The notes beneath the pieces are model-generated. The model saw nothing but the letters and a program-made list of their open reading frames with translations. It made no database searches and had not been told where the DNA came from. From contig MTKO01000078.1 in NCBI GenBank assembly GCA_004028505.1, positions 1-45,915 on the forward strand: a DNA stretch of 45,915 bases. The letters run 5' to 3'. This DNA is from Candidatus Electrothrix aarhusensis. GTDB lineage: Bacteria; Desulfobacterota; Desulfobulbia; Desulfobulbales; Desulfobulbaceae. The position numbers and the translations under genes were made by a program. Of this stretch, positions 35,191 to 41,462 are shown piece by piece (the first letter of the stretch is position 1; the number at the start of each line of letters is the position of its first letter).

Positions 35191-35742
35191 ATGAACTGGT
35201 TTAAAAAAAAGGAGAAACCCTCTCAGGAGGAGAATGACAGCCATGCTGTCACCCGTGGTCTGCTTGTCTTTGCCCATCCGACAACGGTTATTGATGTGGA
35301 ACAGATTTTGCGGGAGGAAGGATATGAAATTCGGGTTGTCAGCCCGCCGCCGTCTTATCGGACCGGCTGTGATCTCAGTGTGGAATTTCCCTTGGAAGCA
35401 GAAGCTGCTATCACCGAGTTGCTGAATAACTCGAATCTTACGCCTCTGGACGTCGTTCCTATTACTTCCAAGGGCATGGAGCCGCTCCAGTTTGTCCGAA
35501 AAAAATGGTATGGCAAATACCTGATGGTCAGAGCGGCAAATATGAAAATAACCGTTGATACCGAGACAAAGATCATCGTCAATATTTCCGGTGGGGGTTG
35601 TCCTGATGTCCCGTATCTGGCAACAGCACTCATCGGCAAGCATATCAACGAGGCCCCTGATCTTACCGAGGTCGGTTTTTCTCTTTGTGCCTACTCATTG
35701 AATACTGCCCGGGAAGAGCTTGTCCGGGAAATAGGAGCGTAA
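35191..35742 (+). CDS. DUF3343-type protein
   Basis: A 183-residue protein. Residues about 23-95 fit the DUF3343 pattern: GLLVFAHPTTVIDVEQILREEGYEIRVVSPPPSYRTGCDLSVEF, with the conserved cysteine in GCDLS. This domain is a putative sulfur or selenium carrier. The C-terminal part (IIVNISGGGCPDVPYLATALIGK ... FSLCAYSLNTAREEL) is not a TusA domain and was not recognised; it adds two further cysteines. It is followed two bases later by a ribokinase-like gene, so they are surely one operon. Function is unknown; a sulfur- or selenium-handling role is inferred from the domain. Confidence 0.7.
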   Translation: MNWFKKKEKPSQEENDSHAVTRGLLVFAHPTTVIDVEQILREEGYEIRVVSPPPSYRTGCDLSVEFPLEAEAAITELLNNSNLTPLDVVPITSKGMEPLQFVRKKWYGKYLMVRAANMKITVDTETKIIVNISGGGCPDVPYLATALIGKHINEAPDLTEVGFSLCAYSLNTAREELVREIGA

Positions 35743-35744
35743 TT

Positions 35745-36611
35745 ATGTTGTTGTTAGTCGGAGCAGTTCCTGTTGAAGATCTTCCCCTTCTGGTAGGGCC
35801 TGTTGCCTATAATGAAAAGGGAATAACCGTTGACGGATATGAACTTGCCATCAATCGGGGTAATGAAGCCATGATGACCTCGGCCTGTATCACCTGTCGG
35901 CACTACGGGGTAGATGCACCCATCGGCCTAGTGGCTGGAGACATCGGTAAACGCAAGGGGAGCGAAGCAATCTATAATTATTTGATTGAGCATCTCCCGG
36001 AAATGGGGGCCAAGGTGATGACCCTTCACTATGTGATGCCGGATTTGAAGCTGAACAAAAAGGTGCTGGCTACCATTGATACGATGGAGCATAAACCGAT
36101 GATGATTGCCGATGCAGGCAGCATGTACGTGGCCAAGGCAGGAGGCGATTCCCATTATTACGATGTGTTCACCCCGGATCTGGGCGAGGCCGCCTTTCTT
36201 GCCGATGATAAGGCGGACCATCCCAGTTTCACCCGAGGATTTATCTTCAATATGGAAGAGGATGTGCCAGAGTTGATCCGTCGGGCCTATGCCGGAAATA
36301 ATGCCACCAAGACCATGTTTATCAAAGGGGCGGTTGATTATGTCTGTCAGGACGGTGAGATTGTCGACACCATCAGGGAGCCGAGCATTGAGACTATGGA
36401 GCCCATCGGCGGGACTGGGGATCTCATCACCGGGATGATCAGCGGGCTGCTTTATGCCGGAGTTGATCCTTTACAGGCATGCCGGATTGCTGGGCGGGCC
36501 AATCGGGCCGCTGGCGAGCTGTCTCAGCCGACGCCTGCAACCCAGGTTCAGGAGATTCTACGTTGTCTGCCCAGGGCCTTGGATAAGGTGCATAAGGATT
36601 TGGGGTTGTAG
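35745..36611 (+). CDS. Ribokinase-fold kinase/NAD(P)HX-dehydratase-like protein
   Basis: A 288-residue ribokinase-fold protein. The start at 35745 (MLLLVGAVPVEDLP) follows the DUF3343 stop by two bases. The fold family is shown by DAGSMYVAK, FTPDLGEAAFLADD and the anion-hole motif GGTGDLITGMISGLL near residue 223, as in NAD(P)HX dehydratases (YjeF C-terminal domain) and small-molecule kinases. The substrate cannot be told. Tight pairing with a DUF3343 gene suggests a linked role in cofactor or selenium/sulfur metabolism; that is inference. A strong terminator follows. Confidence 0.7.
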   Translation: MLLLVGAVPVEDLPLLVGPVAYNEKGITVDGYELAINRGNEAMMTSACITCRHYGVDAPIGLVAGDIGKRKGSEAIYNYLIEHLPEMGAKVMTLHYVMPDLKLNKKVLATIDTMEHKPMMIADAGSMYVAKAGGDSHYYDVFTPDLGEAAFLADDKADHPSFTRGFIFNMEEDVPELIRRAYAGNNATKTMFIKGAVDYVCQDGEIVDTIREPSIETMEPIGGTGDLITGMISGLLYAGVDPLQACRIAGRANRAAGELSQPTPATQVQEILRCLPRALDKVHKDLGL

Positions 36612-36640
36612 GGGATTCAGGAATTCTCTTGGAGTGCGTA

Positions 36641-36672
36641 GGGGCAGACCTTTGTGTCTGCCCTTGTTTTTT
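36641..36672 (+). terminator. Intrinsic terminator of the DUF3343-kinase operon
   Basis: GGGCAGAC (36642-36649) pairs with GTCTGCCC (36656-36663), six-base loop, then TTG and six T (36667-36672). It belongs by sequence to the GTAGGGGC hairpin family. Confidence 0.85.
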
Positions 36673-36733
36673 CAGGGCGAAAGATAGGTAGTACTGCGGT
36701 GAGGGGAGGAACGGGTTTTCGGCCACATTGCTG

Positions 36734-36777
36734 AAAAAAAAGAGGCAACGTCCCGACCCGGTTGGGGACGCTACCTC
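36734..36777 (-). terminator. Intrinsic terminator of the PEP-CTERM gene
   Basis: On the minus strand GAGGTAGCGTCCC (36777-36765) pairs with GGGACGTTGCCTC (36754-36742) with two G-U pairs, followed by eight T (36741-36734). It ends transcription of the PEP-CTERM gene, about 40 bases after its stop. Confidence 0.88.
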
Positions 36778-36815
36778 CATAATGAAAAGATAGGTACGGA
36801 TCTTATTCAAGGGGG

Positions 36816-37493
36816 TTATGCTTTTTTCTTTTTCCGTCTAGCCGCACCGAACAAGCCAGCTATACCCGAACCTAAAAGAAACATGCTGCCAGCTTCAGGT
36901 ACAGAGTTAGTTACCTGGTAATCAGGGTTGTCAAAGTGGGTAAAAACGTTGCTGGAATCGGCTATTGTGAACTCCAGAGAGGCTTCACCACCATTTTCAA
37001 AGAAATAAAGCTCAACGGAATGGACTCCAACATCAAGAGCCTGAACTCCGCTGTAACGTTGTTCAGGATGCATGGTGCGGTCATTGATGGTTAATATGTC
37101 GTCGATAAAAAGAAAAACACCATCATCGTTGTAAGTCTGAAAGGTATATGTGTCTTGCTCGTCAATATAAAAATCACCGGTTATTTTTGCAAAAAAGGTT
37201 TGATTCAAGGAGTGACCGGTTCCTAAAGCCCCAGCTTCGCCAGCAGATGGCCAAGGGTTGCTGCCAGGTATTGCGCCAGCGAAACCACCAGGATCATCTG
37301 TAAAATCGATGATATCCCATTCAGCAGAGCTACTTGCTTCGTTGTTATTGGCATAATTGATCAATTGATTGACATCCTGACTCCAGAAATTATCGTATTG
37401 CTCGACGAGGAAGGCGCTGGCATTTTGCGAACTTCCCAATATAAAAGATGCTGCTAGCAGGGGCAATACTGCTTTTTTTGTTAAATTCTTCAT
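36816..37493 (-). CDS. PEP-CTERM protein with PA14-like domain
   Basis: A 225-residue exported protein. The start at 37493 (MKNLTKKAVLPLLAASFILG) is chosen for the signal peptide (cleavage near ASA-F at about 27) and a GAAGGAA site; a start ten codons upstream would spoil the signal. The middle (FYIDEQDTYTFQTYNDDGVFLFIDD ... HSVELYFFENGGEASLEFTI) is a PA14-like beta-sandwich, a domain that often binds carbohydrate. The C-terminus is a PEP-CTERM sorting signal: VPEAGS, a hydrophobic helix and ARRKKKKA. An exosortase elsewhere would process it, leading to the surface or the extracellular matrix. A cyclic-di-GMP-I-like riboswitch lies about 240 bases upstream on the same strand. Confidence 0.88.
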   Translation of the reverse strand: MKNLTKKAVLPLLAASFILGSSQNASAFLVEQYDNFWSQDVNQLINYANNNEASSSAEWDIIDFTDDPGGFAGAIPGSNPWPSAGEAGALGTGHSLNQTFFAKITGDFYIDEQDTYTFQTYNDDGVFLFIDDILTINDRTMHPEQRYSGVQALDVGVHSVELYFFENGGEASLEFTIADSSNVFTHFDNPDYQVTNSVPEAGSMFLLGSGIAGLFGAARRKKKKA

Positions 37494-37668
37494 TTTTTTT
37501 CCTTCTTCATTTTTGTTAAGCATGAGTCTTTATGCGAAGAGGCCAGAGTGTTCTCTTGTCCATCCTATAGAATTAACACCAACACCCGCATTGTATTTGC
37601 TCAATGGTTCAGTAATTCTTCTTGTATTGGATACTTGTTTTATACTGACTGTATCCGGTACGGTTTGG

Positions 37669-37690
37669 GAAAAAATTCGGCTGAACAGCC
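37669..37690 (-). terminator. Weak hairpin with T tract between riboswitch 2 and the PEP-CTERM gene
   Basis: On the minus strand GGCT-GTTC-AGCC is followed by GAATTTTTT. The stem is short. It may be the expression platform of riboswitch 2. Just upstream a GGGAGG site and ATG open a four-codon frame (MQFP), of unknown meaning. Confidence 0.3.
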
Positions 37691-37735
37691 TTTATGGGAA
37701 TTGCATAAGATACCTCCCGGTGGAATTAAAAAAAA

Positions 37736-37810
37736 GCAGGCAGCCCGGCTATCTCCTTTGTGGAGACCCGCAACTTTCCGACACCGCCTCGCAACGGTTG
37801 TGGCTTTATC
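37736..37810 (-). promoter_or_regulatory. Cyclic-di-GMP-I-like riboswitch, copy 2, upstream of the PEP-CTERM gene
   Basis: On the minus strand: GCCACAACC, hairpin CCGTT-GCGA-GGCGG, TCGGAAAGTTGCGGG, then GTCTCC-ACAAA-GGAGAT closing a second hairpin, and AGCCGGGCTGCC. Compared with copies 1 and 3, the second-hairpin loop changes while its stem is preserved. The order and motifs match the GEMM class. It reads toward the PEP-CTERM gene. C-di-GMP control of a matrix-type protein would be biologically sensible. Confidence 0.65.
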
Positions 37811-38076
37811 AGCTTTCCGTTTTCAACCGAAAAGCAAGGCACCTGCGTGTTAAAATCAGCACTGCCGTATATTGTGAAGGGATTTTTATTGTATATAGCC
37901 CTTCATGAAAGTATAATTTTTTATACTTTATATGAGTAAATATACCTCGTGCATTAAAAAATACAATAATGAAAAAATGGGGAGAGATGGGGGGGGCGAT
38001 TAGTATGAATCCTACAGCCTCTCACGCCATGAAAGCACAGGAAATACAACCACGCCGGTATTATAGCCCAAAATCA

Positions 38077-38136
38077 GACCGCGCAGTGATACGGGTTACA
38101 GGCAGAGGTCACAGGTTCAAATCCCAGAGGGCGGGC
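38077..38136 (+). repeat. tRNA-like dispersed repeat, copy C
   Basis: Shares AGACCGCGCAGTGAT...GGGTTACAG and GAGGTCACAGGTTCAAATC with copies A and B, but ends differently (CCAGAGGGCGGGCA), like copy D. T-arm pairing is broken, so it is not a functional tRNA. It is followed by the ACCGGGT hairpin. The rest of 37811-38225 shows no gene I can support. Confidence 0.6.
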
Positions 38137-38144
38137 AAAAGAAA

Positions 38145-38173
38145 ACCGGGTCGCGCTTGAACACGCACCCGGT
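38145..38173 (-). terminator. ACCGGGT-type terminator after the 57-residue gene
   Basis: ACCGGGT (38145-38151) and ACCCGGT (38167-38173) form a hairpin; on the minus strand it is followed by TTTCTTTT. It lies about 53 bases after the stop of the small gene at 38226. Near-identical hairpins lie at 38707-38732 and 39650-39679. Confidence 0.65.
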
Positions 38174-38225
38174 GAGGTGATCATACAAAATGAAGGTCGT
38201 GAGAATGAGCTGGCAGCTCGTTTCT

Positions 38226-38399
38226 TTACGATTTTTTTAACTCTTCCAGCTTCTCCTTCAATCCCTCCATATACATCGAGTTTGTCTGATAAAGAAAATT
38301 ATTTGTGTCTTTATAAGCATCACATGCAGATTCAGCATAATGAATCTTATTCTTTAATTCCTCGACACGATCTTGTTTTGTTTTGCTTGTATTTTTCAT
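38226..38399 (-). CDS. 57-residue coiled-coil-like protein directly under riboswitch 3
   Basis: A small gene encoding 57 residues, beginning MKNTSKTKQDRVEELKNKIH and ending GLKEKLEELKKS. It is charged and probably helical, with a short coiled-coil-like C-terminus. There is no signal peptide or known domain. It has an excellent ribosome binding site (AGGAGG, 38410-38405) five bases from the ATG. The end of riboswitch 3 is only 30 bases upstream of the start codon, so the switch probably controls access to this site (translational control). A terminator follows. The strong site, riboswitch and terminator together argue that it is a real gene. Confidence 0.7.
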   Translation of the reverse strand: MKNTSKTKQDRVEELKNKIHYAESACDAYKDTNNFLYQTNSMYMEGLKEKLEELKKS

Positions 38400-38428
38400 A
38401 ATATCCTCCTGTTGTTGTAGAATTGAAA

Positions 38429-38503
38429 GCAGGCAACCCGGCTATCTCTCTTCTGGAGACCCGTGGCTTTCCGACACCGCCTCACGACGGCTGTGGCTTT
38501 TTC
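38429..38503 (-). promoter_or_regulatory. Cyclic-di-GMP-I-like riboswitch, copy 3, upstream of the 57-residue gene
   Basis: On the minus strand: GCCACAGCC, hairpin CCGTC-GTGA-GGCGG, TCGGAAAGCCACGGG, then TCTCC-AGAAG-AGAGAT, and AGCCGGGTTGCC. This is the copy closest to the GEMM consensus (AAAGCCACGGGTCT...AGATAGCCGGGTTGCC). Compared with copy 2, GTTGCGGG / GGGCTGCC has become GCCACGGG / GGGTTGCC. Confidence 0.7.
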
Positions 38504-38706
38504 AACTTTCTGGTCTGCAAACTCCAGAAAGCGTATTATGTAAAAGAACTTTTTGTAGAAATGATATAGGTTACTATTAATTATCCTATGCTTAATGATA
38601 TTGGTACAGAGTAAAAATGTCAATTTTTTTCAGTAAGCATGTGTTGTGGTGTCACCAATACTTTCCTCTGAACACAGAAGAAATCCCGGAGGTTGGGCAC
38701 AAAGAA

Positions 38707-38732
38707 ACCGGGTCACGCGTTACGCACCCGGT
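38707..38732 (-). terminator. ACCGGGT-type terminator after the speD fragment
   Basis: ACCGGGT (38707-38713) pairs with ACCCGGT (38726-38732); on the minus strand TTTCTTT follows. The bases before it (AAATCCCGGAGG...GGGCAC, 38681-38700) are the truncated end of a tRNA-like repeat of the C/D type. Confidence 0.6.
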
Positions 38733-38737
38733 AAAAA

Positions 38738-38812
38738 AGAAATGCCAAATGCACATCAACTACATTCACCACATCAAGCGGAAAGATTTAACGATCCGTT
38801 CCGCCACCGTTT
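38738..38812 (-). pseudogene. Duplicated fragment of speD
   Basis: Matches 39909-39975 inside the intact speD gene. In one frame it encodes VAERIVKSFRL (speD has VAERIVEHFRL), then breaks frame, and NVVDVH continues in another. It lies next to a terminator of the same type that follows the intact speD, so terminator plus gene end were duplicated together and then decayed. Confidence 0.75.
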
Positions 38813-38841
38813 TTTAGACTCTCCGGCTCCCGATCTCTCTT

Positions 38842-39333
38842 CTACACGTTCGCGTGCGATTTCTTACTATCCATTTCAAGCAGATAGGGGGCTGCGCAGT
38901 CAGTGTACTCTTTCTTTCTGTTATCCGGTAGATCTTTCCAGCCTGTGATCCTGCATCGACACTTTTCAGAGCCGCACATACATTTATATGGGAAATAATC
39001 AATGGTATAATTCCGCATAGCGTAATCAAAAGTTATTTCTTCATCAGGACTGATGTCTTTTCTTGCGACAAAATTATGCGCACCTGTTTTATTTAATCCG
39101 ATACCGCAGTTCGGTTCACAGGAGTGGTTGACCTTGCTGATTAATCCGGCGTGGAGTACATACTTATTTTCTCCTACCTGCGAGGCATGAGAATGATTCT
39201 CGTCAACCGTTTTTTCAATAACTCCGACCATTACTATTTCTCCAGCCTGAAATGATCTGGAAGCGAAAATACCTTCTCCTTTTTCAGAAGACGCTCTTAA
39301 TTCAAACCCATCTGTATCTTTCGTATGTGTCAT
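38842..39333 (-). CDS. SET-domain protein (putative lysine methyltransferase)
   Basis: A 163-residue stand-alone SET-domain protein. The N-terminal strand region (KGEGIFASRSFQAGEIV) is typical. The AdoMet/active-site knot motifs NHSCEPNCG (69-77) and EEITFDYA (98-105) are complete, and a post-SET zinc cysteine cluster is present (YKCMCGSEKCRCRITG). SET proteins transfer methyl groups from AdoMet to protein lysines; bacterial ones have been found in DNA-binding proteins and pathogen effectors. Substrate here is unknown. The ribosome binding site (AAAGGAGA) is strong. It is single-gene, not in an operon, and lies between the intact speD and its decayed fragment. Confidence 0.9.
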   Translation of the reverse strand: MTHTKDTDGFELRASSEKGEGIFASRSFQAGEIVMVGVIEKTVDENHSHASQVGENKYVLHAGLISKVNHSCEPNCGIGLNKTGAHNFVARKDISPDEEITFDYAMRNYTIDYFPYKCMCGSEKCRCRITGWKDLPDNRKKEYTDCAAPYLLEMDSKKSHANV

Positions 39334-39500
39334 TTCTAAAATCTCCTTTAAAAATAAACCTTCAAAGTATTTAAGAAATTTGAAGGGCTAATTTTTTATT
39401 ATGCTGAAAAAATTTCGAGTCCAACGTTTGGAACCATTGAGTAGCAGGCGGGAGCAATATTCATTTGCTTAATCAGAGATGGTTTGACTTGCTACAGGAA

Positions 39501-39523
39501 CATGCTGAATTTAAAAAGTAAAC
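39501..39523 (+). repeat. 23-bp repeat upstream of tRNA-like copy D
   Basis: Matches 6631-6653 with one difference; both precede a tRNA-like repeat by a similar distance. Confidence 0.55.
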
Positions 39524-39579
39524 AAAAAAAGACAATATGATGCAGAAATATAACCATTTCCCGTGTTGAAGGCCCAAAT

Positions 39580-39639
39580 GGGAGTACGCAGTTATAAGGG
39601 TTACAGGTCGGATTTGTGGATTCGAATCCCAGAGTGAGG
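39580..39639 (+). repeat. tRNA-like dispersed repeat, copy D
   Basis: Contains GTACGCAGTTATAAGGGTTACAG and, later, TGGATTCGAATCCCAGAG, a T-arm-like segment that also occurs in the form CAGGTTCAAATCCCAGAG in copy C. It ends just before the speD terminator. No gene was found in the rest of 39334-39714. Confidence 0.55.
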
Positions 39640-39649
39640 GAAAAGAAAA

Positions 39650-39679
39650 ACCGGGTCAAGTACAGAGCACGTACCCGGT
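39650..39679 (-). terminator. ACCGGGT-type terminator of speD
   Basis: ACCGGGT (39650-39656) pairs with ACCCGGT (39673-39679); TTTTCTTTT follows on the minus strand. It lies 35 bases after the speD stop and closes the minus-strand cluster running from 43310. Confidence 0.75.
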
Positions 39680-39714
39680 AAGAAAGATAAAATTAAAAAC
39701 TACACAACAGGGGG

Positions 39715-40053
39715 CTAAAGAATCTCAGCAGAAAGCAGCACCGTATCTGTGGAGAGGGCAGCCTTTAACTCCGGCAGAATGATTTCCAGATCCACCGCAG
39801 ACCCACAAGTGGTGACATCAATGACCAGTTTTTTAAATTCAGGCCAGGTGTGCAGGGTCAGGCTGGATTGCTGGAGGACATAGACCCCGGTTATGCCGAT
39901 AGGGGCATAGTAATGCCAATGGACATCAACCACATCAAGGCGGAAGTGCTCAACGATTCGTTCCGCCACCTTTTGTAACAGCTTCTTATCACCAAGATCC
40001 GCTCCCACATTCTTAAATGAGAGCGCGGCGTGGAATACAGAATCTTCTTCCAT
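39715..40053 (-). CDS. speD: S-adenosylmethionine decarboxylase-like protein
   Basis: A 112-residue class 1B AdoMetDC-like protein. The start at 40053 (MEEDSVFHAALSF) has AAGGAACT upstream; longer frames overlap the nuclease gene. The pyruvoyl-forming Ser63, the acid/base His68 (LTLHTWPE) and Cys83 (TTCG) sit at their canonical positions. The residues around the cleavage site differ: Gln62-Ser63-Ser64 instead of the usual Glu62-Ser63-His64. Canonical members supply decarboxylated AdoMet for spermidine synthesis. A frameshifted aminopropyltransferase gene lies in the same cluster. The altered site raises the possibility of slow processing or another substrate. Confidence 0.85.
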   Translation of the reverse strand: MEEDSVFHAALSFKNVGADLGDKKLLQKVAERIVEHFRLDVVDVHWHYYAPIGITGVYVLQQSSLTLHTWPEFKKLVIDVTTCGSAVDLEIILPELKAALSTDTVLLSAEIL

Positions 40054-40118
40054 GTACCAGTTCCTTTTTTTTGTAATTATATTACATTGGCCGCGACCGA
40101 TAACCAGAGGAGCACATT

Positions 40119-40592
40119 TTATTTTTGGCTCTTCTTTCTCCACGTCCAAGGGGCCATCGGTCTTTTCTGCTGCCAAAGACCTTTCTTCTTCTTTTTTGCC
40201 TTTTCTTCCAATGTGCTGAGTTCCGTGCAGAGCGGCTTTCTTTTGCAATAGGCAGGGTAGACCCAGGCATAACCTTCCCGTACCAGTTCTCGGTTGAGCA
40301 TTTTACGACCAGCCCTGACCAGGGCGACAGTGCGACCATACTGGTCGGTATGTACCGCTTCGACCCGTACCTTTTTGTTGAGGAAAAGCTGCGTAGCGAA
40401 CGTTGTTGCTTCCGTGCCATAGCGCTGCTTTTTTTCTGGGCAATCAACACCGTACAGCCGTATCTTGATTAATTCTTTCCCTTTCTTGATCTGTAGGGTA
40501 TCACCGTCCATTACTTTGACAACCTTGCCCTTCCAACCTGGGCCTCCCAGCAAGAGGCGGCAAAGGAACGAAATAAAACCTGTTTTTTTCAT
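40119..40592 (-). CDS. Thermonuclease (staphylococcal nuclease-like)
   Basis: A 157-residue SNase-fold protein. The OB-fold active site is seen in VKVMDGDTLQI, IRLYGVDCPEKKQRYG and YGRTVALVRA, matching the Asp/Arg/Glu catalytic set of the family. The N-terminus is short and weakly hydrophobic (GFISFLCRLLLGG), so export is uncertain. The C-terminal tail is very lysine-rich (EKAKKKKKGLWQQKRP). It lies three bases downstream of the DUF350 gene and 65 bases upstream of speD, within one minus-strand cluster. Ca2+-dependent cleavage of DNA or RNA is expected. Confidence 0.9.
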   Translation of the reverse strand: MKKTGFISFLCRLLLGGPGWKGKVVKVMDGDTLQIKKGKELIKIRLYGVDCPEKKQRYGTEATTFATQLFLNKKVRVEAVHTDQYGRTVALVRAGRKMLNRELVREGYAWVYPAYCKRKPLCTELSTLEEKAKKKKKGLWQQKRPMAPWTWRKKSQK

Positions 40593-40595
40593 ATC

Positions 40596-41462
40596 TTAGA
40601 GTAAGAAGAAGATGAAAGTAGCAATACCGATGCTCATTGTGCCGCCGATCCAGGCGATATTCAGATTACGATCACGACTGATTTCCTCTTCAATATTTGC
40701 ACTGGGCAGGAAGATCATCAGGATTATCTTTTGAAGCACGGCCAGCCCAAGAAAACCGAGAACAGCATAACCGGCAAACCAGGAAAGATTATAGCCCCAG
40801 CTGACAAAATCCCCTGCTATGGCCTTGAGCACGATAATCCCCAGCGCGATCAGAGAAAAACCGAGATAAGCACCAGCAGCCACGTTATCTTTTTCTATCT
40901 CGTCGTGGTCATCATAAGGCGTCAGAAAGGCATGGAAATGGCTGAACAGGATGAGCAAGAGCATACCGAGGAGAAAGAAAACCACAGTGGAGAAAAAAGA
41001 CCCTTCACCGCTGACTGCCCCGGCGATCATCAGGGCTGTCGCAATCATGGCTCCGGCTTCTACTGCTCCGGTTCCCACGTTGCGGTCGGTTATGATTTCC
41101 TTGACCGTGCTGAATTTATAGAGGATGGCCAAATCCACCACCTTGCGGCAGAGATTGAGAGCCAGGATGCCGAACATTGCGTAGCCTAAATCAATAGCGA
41201 CTTCAAGGAGGAGATCGCCGACAGTTGCTGGCTCGGTAGAGCTATCCCCGATAACAGATCCAAGAAAAATGATCACTACCCCGGCATAATAGCCCGCCAA
41301 GGTGACACCCAGAGCCGGATTATCTGAATGAATCAGCTCCTTGTTAATCTTATAGGGTGTCATTAGGTTGACGGCGAATTTACTGAGCGTGAGGACGACA
41401 ATCCCCAAGAAAATGTAGAGCATACCGTAATAGAGCTCAGCTGTTTCTGTGAAATTGATCAT
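40596..41462 (-). CDS. DUF350 membrane protein
   Basis: A 288-residue polytopic membrane protein with two DUF350 repeats, about eight helices in all. Each repeat has the NPAxGVxLAGYY / NVAAGAYLGFSLIALG-like signature (DNPALGVTLAGYYAGVVIIFLGS; KDNVAAGAYLGFSLIALGIIV). The start at 41462 has GAGGAGG upstream; the start ten codons earlier lies inside the previous gene. DUF350 genes are often found beside speE/speD-type genes in membrane-stress-type clusters, as here. Molecular function is unknown. Confidence 0.88.
   Translation of the reverse strand: MINFTETAELYYGMLYIFLGIVVLTLSKFAVNLMTPYKINKELIHSDNPALGVTLAGYYAGVVIIFLGSVIGDSSTEPATVGDLLLEVAIDLGYAMFGILALNLCRKVVDLAILYKFSTVKEIITDRNVGTGAVEAGAMIATALMIAGAVSGEGSFFSTVVFFLLGMLLLILFSHFHAFLTPYDDHDEIEKDNVAAGAYLGFSLIALGIIVLKAIAGDFVSWGYNLSWFAGYAVLGFLGLAVLQKIILMIFLPSANIEEEISRDRNLNIAWIGGTMSIGIATFIFFLL

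Noticed and set aside
37513..37908. 131-codon plus-strand frame
   Set aside because: It runs across riboswitch copy 2 in the antisense direction; the RNA structure explains the sequence better.
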